Positions 37,269 through 44,879 of a stretch of 64,000 bases of DNA are shown here, piece by piece (the first letter of the stretch is position 1; each line of letters opens with the position of its first letter). This stretch comes from [Leptolyngbya] sp. PCC 7376. Its GTDB lineage: Bacteria > Cyanobacteriota > Cyanobacteriia > Cyanobacteriales > MRBY01. The DNA lies in the NCBI RefSeq assembly GCF_000316605.1, contig NC_019683.1:2650036-2714035 (forward strand), given 5' to 3'. The notes under the pieces were generated by a model. It was not told where the DNA came from, searched no databases, and worked only from the letters and a program-made list of their open reading frames with translations. A program made the position numbers and the translations under genes.

Positions 37269-37775
37269 TTAATCTTGACCTTGTGGAAAATTCCTCACAA
37301 TCTCACAAACCTTGTCGTACTGCTCCTGCGATGGAAAATATTTTCTAGGTAGAAGATAAAAGTTTATTGGCGTGGTGAAAATCAAAAGCATATCAGGGGT
37401 AATGATATGTCGGTCGAACCATCTCATAGTGATGTCATCGATGTCGCTATGTATCGTGATAACTTGGCGGTCAAAGATAAACAGTTGTTCTTGGCTAAAC
37501 TGTTTTCGACATTGGTCAAATGTTTGTTTAGCAGCAAAAGGTATGGTGAGCTGTTCCTTAAATGCAGAACGAAGTGAAAACACGAAGAAAAACAAGGAAA
37601 AAATACAAGTGGGGATGTCATTCAACACGTATGAAATGACGCAAGCAACTGCAAAAAAAATTGCTACTAGTCTAAGAAATATGGCATATAGTTTCTGTAT
37701 TTTGTCCTGTCTATGCCATACGATATTCCCATCAATATAATCCTTAAGAGTGAACTTGATTCGTATTTCTTCCAT
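37269..37775 (-). CDS. YcxB-like membrane protein
   Basis: The 168-aa protein has two adjacent TM helices (LYAIFLRLVAIFFAVACVISYVL, with IPTCIFSLFFFVFSLRSAF) and then a soluble C-terminal domain. That domain contains DRQVITIHSDIDDITMRWFDRHIITPDMLLIF and FYLLPRKYFPSQEQYD, the YcxB-like signature. Function is unknown. It lies 113 bases upstream of the septum-formation-domain gene in the same direction. Confidence 0.72.
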   Translation of the reverse strand: MEEIRIKFTLKDYIDGNIVWHRQDKIQKLYAIFLRLVAIFFAVACVISYVLNDIPTCIFSLFFFVFSLRSAFKEQLTIPFAAKQTFDQCRKQFSQEQLFIFDRQVITIHSDIDDITMRWFDRHIITPDMLLIFTTPINFYLLPRKYFPSQEQYDKVCEIVRNFPQGQD

Positions 37776-38002
37776 CTTGATTCGATAAATAACTGAGACC
37801 TAAGCGTTAGAGATCGCATTAGTAGTACGAATTCATATTAGCTAACACAACACTAATTAGATTCTCGTGACCTTCTATCTCGATTGCCACCATCTCAAGT
37901 TCATCAATGGATGTCGCACCATACATAGAAAACATCTCTAATCTAATCATAGCAAGGATTTTGGCGATTTCTACTCTCTAACCACAGGCATTCACCCCCT
38001 CT

Positions 38003-38058
38003 CTATTCTGAAATGATTAATCAATCTATTAATCAATCGATTAATAGATTCAGAATGG
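38003..38058. repeat. Framed 12-bp iterated site C
   Basis: The outer frame is CTATTCTGAA/TTCAGAATGG. Inside are three ATTAAT cores at 12-base spacing (unit ATTAATCAATCT/G). It lies downstream of the minus-strand operon terminator and upstream of the YcxB-like gene. The rest of the 352-base gap 37776-38127 has no convincing gene. Confidence 0.75.
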
Positions 38059-38072
38059 TGACCCCCTACCCA

Positions 38073-38109
38073 CAAAAAAACGCCCCTCAGAGAGAAGCGA
38101 ATTGGGCGT
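38073..38109 (-). terminator. Intrinsic terminator of the 38.1-40.7 kb operon
   Basis: Read on the minus strand, ACGCCC pairs with GGGCGT and seven Ts follow. It begins 19 bases after the stop of the 129-aa gene. Confidence 0.8.
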
Positions 38110-38127
38110 AAAACTTATTTGTTGGAT

Positions 38128-38517
38128 TTATGCAGCAAGCTTATCTGCCTGTTCATCAACCGTCATAACCTCATTAATCTCATCTGCAATATCAGGGAAC
38201 CATTCACAGAGTTGATTAATATCATCTGCATCAAACCAGCTAGGCTCAATAACCTTAGTGACGACATAGTCATACCCATGATTCTTTAATTTCTCTTCAA
38301 TCCATAAGAAGATTTTACGAGTATTAATCTTAGGCTTTTTGGTACTTTGTGCAGCCTCAATAGGAGCATAAGGGTCTACTACTTTAGTTGTTGGTTTTGC
38401 ATTATTCTTCAAATCTGCATAAGCCAGCAATATGGCAGTAGAACCGACTCGAAAAGTAGTGTTTAAATTTGCGTATTTGTTGCCGTTTGTAGCTTCTGTA
38501 AATTGACGATTAGCCAT
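38128..38517 (-). CDS. Hypothetical element protein, 129 aa
   Basis: I do not recognise it. It starts MANRQFTEATNGNKYANLN and is acidic toward the C terminus (WFDADDINQLCEWFPDIADEINEVM). No TM segment is present. It is the last gene of the minus-strand operon. Confidence 0.65.
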   Translation of the reverse strand: MANRQFTEATNGNKYANLNTTFRVGSTAILLAYADLKNNAKPTTKVVDPYAPIEAAQSTKKPKINTRKIFLWIEEKLKNHGYDYVVTKVIEPSWFDADDINQLCEWFPDIADEINEVMTVDEQADKLAA

Positions 38518-38583
38518 GATGTATAAGTGTGTGTTTCTGTTGGGTGCAAAATTACTATATCCAATAGCTCAATAAGTGGCAAA

Positions 38584-38898
38584 TTAAGCTGACTGATATA
38601 GGGTAATGATTGAACTTCTTGCACCACTAATATCTAGGGCAGTTATGGGTAAAGACACATCTCTTAAATCGATAATTGATGGGTTTTTATTAACTCGATA
38701 AGTCTTGTCATACGCAACGTTTATCCCACCAATGTCTACCACTGGCTGAATAAAAATAGGTGCTATTGTTTTATACCCATCAAAGTGAGAGACATTAGCA
38801 AAAGTTAAAAACTGTACCTGTACATAATCGAACTCAACAGATACAGGTATTCTTTCTCCTGATTTTGCTTGAACTGTTGAAACTGGAATTAAAGTCAT
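38584..38898 (-). CDS. Hypothetical element protein, 104 aa, beta-rich
   Basis: I do not recognise it. The sequence alternates polar and hydrophobic residues throughout (VSVEFDYVQVQFLTFANVS, APIFIQPVVDIGGINVAYD), suggesting a small beta-sandwich. In this context I infer a possible minor structural protein. A hairpin-T terminator separates it from the gene upstream. Confidence 0.6.
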   Translation of the reverse strand: MTLIPVSTVQAKSGERIPVSVEFDYVQVQFLTFANVSHFDGYKTIAPIFIQPVVDIGGINVAYDKTYRVNKNPSIIDLRDVSLPITALDISGARSSIITLYQSA

Positions 38899-38911
38899 TA
38901 TCTTGCAATAG

Positions 38912-38931
38912 AAAAGGGGGCGTTAACCCCC
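38912..38931 (-). terminator. Internal terminator between 110-aa and 104-aa genes
   Basis: On the minus strand GGGGG-TTAACG-CCCCC is followed by TTTT. It lies in the gap between cotranscribed genes, so it probably reduces downstream expression rather than ending the operon. Confidence 0.65.
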
Positions 38932-38965
38932 TAAAAAACGTGGCTATTATCGTCAACAGAAGAAC

Positions 38966-39298
38966 CTAGTCACGGACTACAGTCACAGTCGCGGTATTGA
39001 TACGAATATCAATGTTGGGATTAAGCTCTTGGAATTGAGCTTTTGTTACTCGAACTTGGTCAATGGTAAAGTCTCCAAAGCCAAAGACCTGAGCATTGTT
39101 GTAAGCATCAGTATCTTCTGCCAAGTAACGATCTTCACCATTAGTATCAGGTGTCGTTTGAGAACCATCATCAACCCAAGCAGGATTCGGCACATCAGCC
39201 GAAACGACATCAAGGGTGGAGTTATCGGTATTCAGAACATAGTCGGGAGTTGTAGCCGCTTCGTCGCGGAAACCCTCAACAATCCAAGCATTAGCCAT
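38966..39298 (-). CDS. Hypothetical element protein, 110 aa, acidic
   Basis: The product starts MANAWIVEGFRDEAATTPDYV and is Asp/Thr/Asn-rich with no Cys. Its C-terminal half (FTIDQVRVTKAQFQEL, DIRINTATVTVV) looks like beta-strands. It has no signal peptide and no recognised family. Its position just ahead of a terminator suggests high expression, as for a structural protein, which is inference. Confidence 0.65.
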   Translation of the reverse strand: MANAWIVEGFRDEAATTPDYVLNTDNSTLDVVSADVPNPAWVDDGSQTTPDTNGEDRYLAEDTDAYNNAQVFGFGDFTIDQVRVTKAQFQELNPNIDIRINTATVTVVRD

Positions 39299-39354
39299 TG
39301 ATTAAACCTCAAGAAAAAGATGGGTAAACAGAGAGAAAACAAAGAAGGGAAAAC

Positions 39355-39756
39355 CTATGCGTAACGGTAAGAGCGCTTACGAGGTTGGCCGATTTTGGCA
39401 ATAGGGAAACCATTGTAAGTTTTACCCGCAAGGCCAGTAGCCGGGTCTACAGCTTCTTCTACCTTGTCACGGGGGATAAAGATTGCACCGCTTTGAGTGT
39501 TGGCGTTGCCTGTAACGGGGTGCTTGCCCTTGACATACTTAGCTACGAATACAAGCAACAGCATATTGTCAATTGCGTCGTCAGTGTTTACAGTAATTGC
39601 GCCTTCAGGGATGTCCCCTGTGATTTTGGTGTAACCGACAATCGAAGCCCAAGAATCATAGATTCCTTCTTTAAGAGAAATGAGATATTTTTGACCTTTC
39701 AACGTGAACTCATACAAAGAACGTTGATTTTTTGGGTTAGTACCAGCTTTAGCCAT
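39355..39756 (-). CDS. Hypothetical element protein, 133 aa
   Basis: Starts at ATG 39756 (MAKAGTNPKNQRSLYEFTLKG) rather than the upstream frame opening at 39795. Segments such as QKYLISLKEGIYDSWASIVGYTK and GAIFIPRDKVEEAVD suggest a compact alpha/beta domain. The C terminus is basic (QPRKRSYRYA), so nucleic-acid or membrane contact is possible. I know of no family for it. Confidence 0.65.
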   Translation of the reverse strand: MAKAGTNPKNQRSLYEFTLKGQKYLISLKEGIYDSWASIVGYTKITGDIPEGAITVNTDDAIDNMLLLVFVAKYVKGKHPVTGNANTQSGAIFIPRDKVEEAVDPATGLAGKTYNGFPIAKIGQPRKRSYRYA

Positions 39757-39866
39757 AGTGATTAAATCAGTTGTTTGACAACTACAACCTAGCAATCAAA
39801 AAAGCCTAAAATCACGAGCAATACCTTAAGGTTTAGGTTGAAAGGTTCGAGACTTTTTGAACTAGT

Positions 39867-40700
39867 CTAAATGCTCATTCTAGGGCGGTAAAGTAGTAGC
39901 TCTTCGACACCTGTATCTGCTCCGATAAACGTCGCTGAAACGAGATATACATAACCAATCACCTTCTTCTTTTTCCTACGGGTTGTCTTGCCGATAACCT
40001 TCACAGTTTCATCTTGAGCACGTGGGTTTATTTTTCTGCTCTCGTTTAAGCGCGTATCATCATAATCTCTACTGAAGCAGTAGCAAATATCTTTGACAAA
40101 CTCGATTGCTTGATTCTGGTTTGCTGCCTGTATCTGTGGCATCTGCAAGCCTTGTTCAGGGTCGTAATAAGAGTATTTATTATTGCCACATAGGTACAAG
40201 TCCGTTCTACTTTTTGGTTCTGGAAACCGTTGTTTTAGTCTATTTTTAATCGCCGTAAGCTCGGCTATTGTTACGTCTGTTGCGTCCTTCAATAAAGGGA
40301 CAGATACCTTCATTCTTTTGGGGTGATTTCTTCTGGCTTTTCTTTGTAAGTTACTAGGTTCTTGGAACTTCAGAACGACTTGAGCTTGTAAGTTGTTTCT
40401 ACGCAATTTAAAGTCATCCTTTGGTATTCCATAGAACTTACTCATTAGCTCTTCACTGAGCTTGCCAGTCATTAAGCCATAAAAAATCATCTTGCCTACA
40501 TTGAGCAAAAGACTCTCATCCACATCAATCAAGCAAGCTCTACGAAGTGCTCCTGTAGGAGTAGTGATATCAAGTTCCTCTATCTCACCATTGGGGTCAA
40601 AGAATTCCCTCATTTCGGGGTTTAGAGACTTGGCGGCAACCTGTAAAAAATGCGTTTTAGGATTGTAATTTTCTGGTGCTGGCTGGTTAGTTTCTGGCAT
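39867..40700 (-). CDS. Hypothetical element protein, 277 aa
   Basis: The first and largest gene of the minus-strand operon. It is soluble, with a basic middle (LQRKARRNHPKRMKV) and a second basic patch (GKTTRRKKKKVIGYVYLVS), and no Walker motif is visible. It ends in a hydrophobic beta segment (VYLVSATFIGADTGVEELLLY). DNA or RNA binding is possible. No family is recognised. Its ATG directly abuts framed site D, which probably contains its promoter or operator. Confidence 0.65.
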   Translation of the reverse strand: MPETNQPAPENYNPKTHFLQVAAKSLNPEMREFFDPNGEIEELDITTPTGALRRACLIDVDESLLLNVGKMIFYGLMTGKLSEELMSKFYGIPKDDFKLRRNNLQAQVVLKFQEPSNLQRKARRNHPKRMKVSVPLLKDATDVTIAELTAIKNRLKQRFPEPKSRTDLYLCGNNKYSYYDPEQGLQMPQIQAANQNQAIEFVKDICYCFSRDYDDTRLNESRKINPRAQDETVKVIGKTTRRKKKKVIGYVYLVSATFIGADTGVEELLLYRPRMSI

Positions 40701-40755
40701 GATTCTGAATTACTTAACTAATTACTTAACTGATTACTTAACTGTTTCAAGATAG
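40701..40755. repeat. Framed 12-bp iterated site D, in the divergent promoter
   Basis: The frame is GATTCTGAA/GTTTCAAGATAG. Inside are three copies of ATTACTTAACT(A/G) at a 12-base period. It begins one base before the ATG of the 277-aa gene (minus) and ends 57 bases before the ATG of the plus operon. It is therefore the only control region between the two element operons. Confidence 0.8.
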
Positions 40756-40812
40756 AGGTAGACGTTGTCTTAGAAAGTGGATATCTTTGTACTGATTCTA
40801 TCAGTTTAAATT

Positions 40813-41232
40813 ATGACAATTCAGAACATAGCTTCAGTCTTATTCCCTGCAATCACCTTCACTTACGATGATGTAGACGGCAACATTACAGGGGTTACTT
40901 TAGATACAACCCACGCAAGTATTACCCAATCATGGACAGGGTTAGGGAACTTAGCCCATAACGATGAATCGGTATTGGTAGCACTGATTAGAGAGTTATT
41001 TTCTCAGTTCAAAAATAAGCTTACTAATCTTGATTGCCCTGTGTTCTCTGATGAGAATGCGGAGTTCTTTGATGCACAAGGATTCACTGAAAGAGATAGT
41101 GGAACAACTGATAATGATGGTAATCCTATTACTGAGTTACAGAAGTTCTTGAAACTATCTTTTGTACTCTTCTTCAAGTACGACCCTGCCACTGAATTTA
41201 ATTCCTCTAGTGCGGTGAATGATAATGATTAA
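40813..41232 (+). CDS. Hypothetical element protein, 139 aa
   Basis: First gene of the plus operon. It starts MTIQNIASVLFPAITFTYDD and has Thr/Asp-rich beta-like segments (GNITGVTLDTTHASITQSW) then a helix-rich middle (VLVALIRELFSQFKNKL). Acidic C terminus. Unrecognised. It overlaps the next gene by 14 bases, so coupling is likely. Confidence 0.65.
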   Translation: MTIQNIASVLFPAITFTYDDVDGNITGVTLDTTHASITQSWTGLGNLAHNDESVLVALIRELFSQFKNKLTNLDCPVFSDENAEFFDAQGFTERDSGTTDNDGNPITELQKFLKLSFVLFFKYDPATEFNSSSAVNDND

Positions 41233-41482
41233 TACTGATTTTATTGCATTGTTTGGCAGTAATTCAGGAGTAGAAGTAGGGGTCATTGTTGCTGTAGTGG
41301 CTATCTTTCTACCTTTGGCGTTAAAAGCCTCTAAAGATATGCAAAAAGCTGCACGGGAAATGGGGCGATTCGATGCAGAAGTAGCAGGTATGAAAGAGGA
41401 CTTAAGAGAGATAAAAGAATCACATCAATCGATATTCCAGTTTCTTTTAAATAACTCTCAATCATTCCGTGATAGTAGATGA
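41219..41482 (+). CDS. Small single-TM element protein, 87 aa
   Basis: One TM helix (VEVGVIVAVVAIFLPLALKA) lies near residues 15-36, followed by an amphipathic, probably coiled-coil tail (MGRFDAEVAGMKEDLREIKESHQ). The layout resembles holin-like or phage-membrane proteins and small DUF-type spanins, but I assign none. It overlaps its neighbours by 14 and 4 bases. Confidence 0.7.
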   Translation: MIMINTDFIALFGSNSGVEVGVIVAVVAIFLPLALKASKDMQKAAREMGRFDAEVAGMKEDLREIKESHQSIFQFLLNNSQSFRDSR

Positions 41483-42375
41483 GTAGACGACTATCTATTG
41501 ATGGGGAAACTTTTATGGGGTCAAAAGAGATTGACCCTGTTAATCCTTATTCCCTACAATCCACGAATACCCGTATTCTTTGGGGAACAGGGGAAAATAC
41601 CCAAGGGACGCTTGAAGCTTCCAAGGAAATAGCTAATGCGGAAAAGGTCTGTGGGGTTAGCTATAGGAAACAAACAACTGGAGAGACTCAATCAGTAGAG
41701 GATGCGGTGAGCTTCCAATTGTCCCCAGACAAGACCCTAAAAACGTTCCTGATGCCATCCTCATGTCAAGGCATTGTAGAGGCGGAATCCTATGGCTATG
41801 TCTTAGGCAATAACTACAGCTTTTCCTACACCTATGCAGGGAGTCAGTATGGGACTAATAGATGGTTCACTTTCATTACTGAAGGGGATACAACCAAGGC
41901 TTTTACCATCGACTATGACCGTTTCCTAGGAGCGGCGAACCGTCCGAGTACCTGCCCAGCAAAGCTTAATTTCTACAACGGAACATTCCCCATCGATTTT
42001 GACAAAAGAACTCAGACATTACACTCCCACAATTATGGCAATATGCCAGCCAACCCACAGTATCAAGAGTTCCCTGTGTGGGAGTTCTTTAATGCCAGTG
42101 GTGCAAGAGTCTTGTATGAGCACGACGTACAAGGAACCCCGGTTTCAGAGGCGAAAATCTCAATATCTTATGTGGACGGGACAACAGAAGACTACCCCCT
42201 TAATTCTTGCCCTGAATGGGTTCAAATCGGGGGTTGTGTTGTGAGGGTCAATTATGCGGATGGTACAACCTATGACCTGCCTCCCAATGACACTTGCCCA
42301 ACTGTCGAACTGGTCGAAGAGGAACTATGCCAAAAGGTCTGTAATTTAGCCAATCAAATAATAGGGAAATTATGA
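41479..42375 (+). CDS. Hypothetical element protein, 298 aa, beta-rich with C-terminal repeats
   Basis: A 298-residue protein with beta-rich, aromatic-rich middle (SYTYAGSQYGTNRWFTFI) and two related C-terminal modules: ISYVDGTTEDYPLNSCPEW and VRVNYADGTTYDLPPNDTCP. The repeated V(D/N)YxDGTT(x)DxP(L/P)N pattern with a paired Cys suggests a receptor-binding or surface-exposed domain. No signal peptide. It is cotranslated with genes on both sides through ATGA overlaps. A virion or adhesion role is inference. Confidence 0.68.
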   Translation: MSRRLSIDGETFMGSKEIDPVNPYSLQSTNTRILWGTGENTQGTLEASKEIANAEKVCGVSYRKQTTGETQSVEDAVSFQLSPDKTLKTFLMPSSCQGIVEAESYGYVLGNNYSFSYTYAGSQYGTNRWFTFITEGDTTKAFTIDYDRFLGAANRPSTCPAKLNFYNGTFPIDFDKRTQTLHSHNYGNMPANPQYQEFPVWEFFNASGARVLYEHDVQGTPVSEAKISISYVDGTTEDYPLNSCPEWVQIGGCVVRVNYADGTTYDLPPNDTCPTVELVEEELCQKVCNLANQIIGKL

Positions 42376-43817
42376 GTTGTAATTGTAGTGAATTCTCCGG
42401 AAAACTTACCCTGATCAACAGCAAGATTGATGCCTTATTGAAAGAGAATACAGCGTTAAAAACAAAGCTTAAAAAGAAGGCTGATTTCTCCCAGTTGAAT
42501 AGAGTTGAATCTAACATCAATAGTCGCAACAATCCTTTCTTCGAGAAGGTCGATAATGGGTTAGATATTCTAGGGCAAAGGATTAAAGACCTTGTAATCA
42601 AAGATAATCAAGACTTAGAAAAGCAATTTAAGAGAGAGGCGGCCTATGCAACGAAATCGGATATTGCCCGGCTAGAACGTCGATTGTCGAGTGTTGAAGC
42701 ATTTATTAGAGAGTCGGAAAAGGATAAAGAAAGCGGTCTGTTTGCAACCAAAGCTGAATTAGAAAAGCTAAGAAGAGAAGCAGCAACAAAAGATTATGTC
42801 GACCAAAAAGATAATGCCCTAAAAAGGTCATTAGAGAAACTGATTGACAATGCAGAAGACGATATAAATGGACTACGAAAGGAATTGTCAGCAGAGGTGA
42901 GGGAGAGAAAACGGTTAATAAATCAGATTAAGTCCACTGCTGAATCGGCAAAAACGACGGCTGAAAAAGCCTTAGAGGAAGCAAGAAAGAAGAAGGAAGC
43001 AGTTGATAATTTTGCCAGAACCCAGATAGCGAAACTGGAAGCTAAGGTTAGCGCTTTGGCATTCAAGGTAGCAGCGAATACCGCCAAGATAGCTGGATTA
43101 GCAGCGGCTGTTGCTTTAATCAAGAAAACCCTAGCAGGAGTTAGTCTAGTACTGGCGAAATTAACGCCTCTACTGGCATTAGTTGGAACGATTGTTTCCG
43201 TCTTTGGAGCAGGTTTTTCTATTGCAAGTTTCTATCAAACAAGCAATCGCATCAATAAGCTAGAAGCTAAGGTACTTTCATTAGGTAATGAGATATCCAA
43301 AATACTTGGAAAATTCATCACTCCACTAGTCGCAAGAGTCCGTAGATTAGAGAATCAAGATAATGTTACAGACCAAGAATTATCACGTGGCTTAGCAAGT
43401 TTAGGGGCATCTCTAAATAGTCGATTAAATCAAATTTCTGGTGTTGCGAATTTAGCTCAAGCAAAAGCAGATGCTAATGCTCTAAAAGTAAACATAATCA
43501 ACGGAATTGTAGGGGCAACATCTGCAATATTCACAGCAAAGATAATCAACACTGTTGCAAATAGATTCCCCAACATTGGGAGGCAACCCGTGGTTAATAA
43601 TAACAACACTACTAATATCACCAATGTCACCAATAACTATGACCAAAGAAAGGTAATTAATAACACCACTACTCAGAATACAAACATTGATTATGGTCGT
43701 ATTGAATCTATCAATAGAAAGTATTCAACGAGTTCTACCCAAATGACCCAAGCAGTCACTAATGCAACATCGAAGAATAACAGTAGCAATCACTTGATTA
43801 CAACCGTATTCAAGTGA
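42372..43817 (+). CDS. Long coiled-coil protein with hydrophobic core and Asn-rich tail, 481 aa
   Basis: Coiled coil spans about residues 1-215 (heptads such as LERRLSSVEAFIRESEKDKE and ALKRSLEKLIDNAEDDING). A membrane-like segment lies near residue 265-300 (LAGVSLVLAKLTPLLALVGT, then VSVFGAGFSIASF). A second coiled coil follows, then an Asn/Thr-rich stretch (NNNNTTNITNVTNNYDQ) near 410. It looks like a tail-fibre, tape-measure or membrane-puncturing protein of a virus, but no family can be named. ATGA overlaps on both sides. Confidence 0.68.
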   Translation: MSCNCSEFSGKLTLINSKIDALLKENTALKTKLKKKADFSQLNRVESNINSRNNPFFEKVDNGLDILGQRIKDLVIKDNQDLEKQFKREAAYATKSDIARLERRLSSVEAFIRESEKDKESGLFATKAELEKLRREAATKDYVDQKDNALKRSLEKLIDNAEDDINGLRKELSAEVRERKRLINQIKSTAESAKTTAEKALEEARKKKEAVDNFARTQIAKLEAKVSALAFKVAANTAKIAGLAAAVALIKKTLAGVSLVLAKLTPLLALVGTIVSVFGAGFSIASFYQTSNRINKLEAKVLSLGNEISKILGKFITPLVARVRRLENQDNVTDQELSRGLASLGASLNSRLNQISGVANLAQAKADANALKVNIINGIVGATSAIFTAKIINTVANRFPNIGRQPVVNNNNTTNITNVTNNYDQRKVINNTTTQNTNIDYGRIESINRKYSTSSTQMTQAVTNATSKNNSSNHLITTVFK

Positions 43818-44116
43818 TTGCTAATAGTGCAGTAAAACCTACTCAACAAATTGCCTCATCTACTCAAAGGGATGTTAGAGCAAATGGTAGTAAATTATCA
43901 GGTATTAGAGGCAGTATTGCAGCGGTACAAGCCAACGTTTCAGCCCAAGCAGCATCAACGAGAACATGGATAACAAATGCGACTCAACCACTAAGAGATG
44001 GACAGTTATTTATCCAGAAACAAGCCGCAGCTATTCACCGTAATAGTTTTGTACAGGCAGCATTAAATACGATGAACACAGCTTTCCTTGTACATAATGC
44101 AGCTCGATTAGGTTAG
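43814..44116 (+). CDS. Hypothetical element protein, 100 aa, open to an amber codon
   Basis: Ala/Ser/Thr-rich protein (SSTQRDVRANGSKLSG, AVQANVSAQAASTRTWITNA) with no TM segment. It stops at TAG 44114-44116. The same frame stays open for another 217 codons to 44770, so the two parts may once have been one protein of about 318 residues. Confidence 0.55.
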   Translation: MIANSAVKPTQQIASSTQRDVRANGSKLSGIRGSIAAVQANVSAQAASTRTWITNATQPLRDGQLFIQKQAAAIHRNSFVQAALNTMNTAFLVHNAARLG

Positions 44117-44770
44117 GATGTAGCTCAATTTGCAGGAATAGCATTAGATGAAGTACTTGGTTTAGCTGGGATTGAATTCAAAGACCAAGATGGTAGTCCA
44201 ACGACTATCAATTCGATTATTGGGACAAAGGTCAGAGATATGATTGATGCGGTCATTCCTGAGGATATGCAGAACCGAGCAAAAGAAGAGTGGTTACGAG
44301 GATCTACCATCATTTCTTCTGGTGCTCAAATTTATTGGGGTCTACGCAGTATGGGTGATGAACTCCAATCAGTGACTGAGATTACGAATGACCGTCTAGG
44401 TTTATGGATGAACACAGCTCGAAATGAAGGTCTAGTTAGTGATGAGGGTAAGCATCATCAACCACCGATTAGTACTAGTTCACCTTATGGCAGATACAAT
44501 CAATTCCTTGAGAAGGTTAATCGAGGGTCTGAAACCTTTGAGAACTCAGTAAATAACGCTGATGATGTGTTTTCAGGGGTAAGTTACATTGCCAGTGTTC
44601 CGTTATCAGTTCAAGGTGAGTTAGAGAATATCCAAGCCCACAGAGCTGTGATGGTTAATGCTGTAGCTCCACAACAGGAATCAGTTGCAGAGTTTGAAGC
44701 TGAACAATTATTGGAGAATGAAGCACCTGATAGCTTGGTGACTGCACAAGACCATTTAGGTATTGATTGA
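44117..44770 (+). CDS. Downstream half of the same frame (hypothetical, from ATG 44240)
   Basis: The frame continues after the TAG (DVAQFAGIALDEVLGLAGIEF) without a usable start until ATG 44240, giving 176 aa. It contains RAKEEWLRGSTIISSGAQIYWGL and an acidic tail. Translation could come from amber readthrough, from reinitiation at 44240, or not at all. It converges on the coiled-coil/TM gene at 44880. Confidence 0.5.
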   Translation, partial: DVAQFAGIALDEVLGLAGIEFKDQDGSPTTINSIIGTKVRDMIDAVIPEDMQNRAKEEWLRGSTIISSGAQIYWGLRSMGDELQSVTEITNDRLGLWMNTARNEGLVSDEGKHHQPPISTSSPYGRYNQFLEKVNRGSETFENSVNNADDVFSGVSYIASVPLSVQGELENIQAHRAVMVNAVAPQQESVAEFEAEQLLENEAPDSLVTAQDHLGID

Positions 44771-44772
44771 CG

Positions 44773-44816
44773 CTATTCTGAAATGAGTACTCGATTTAGT
44801 ACTAAATTCAAGATAG
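44773..44816. repeat. Framed 12-bp iterated site B
   Basis: CTATTCTGAA and TTCAAGATAG frame two AGTACT cores 12 bases apart. The sequence that follows (CCTAGTGAGTG, then AAAAACGCTGAAA) is shared with the reverse complement of site A's flank, so A and B are inverted copies of one module of about 105 bp. It lies between two convergent genes. Confidence 0.75.
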
Positions 44817-44879
44817 TAGCCTAGTGAGTGAATCACTCGTATAGCAAAAAACGCTGAAAGTACTGAAATAAAAGGCTTT

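Noticed and set aside
37819-37951. A possible minus-strand small gene in the 37.8-38.0 kb gap
   Set aside because: Its frame is broken by one base; the remaining pieces of 15 and 34 codons have no support.
191-44116. Amber codon recoding in this organism
   Set aside because: Two genes contain internal TAG, but TAG also ends ordinary genes such as menA, so genome-wide reassignment is not supported.
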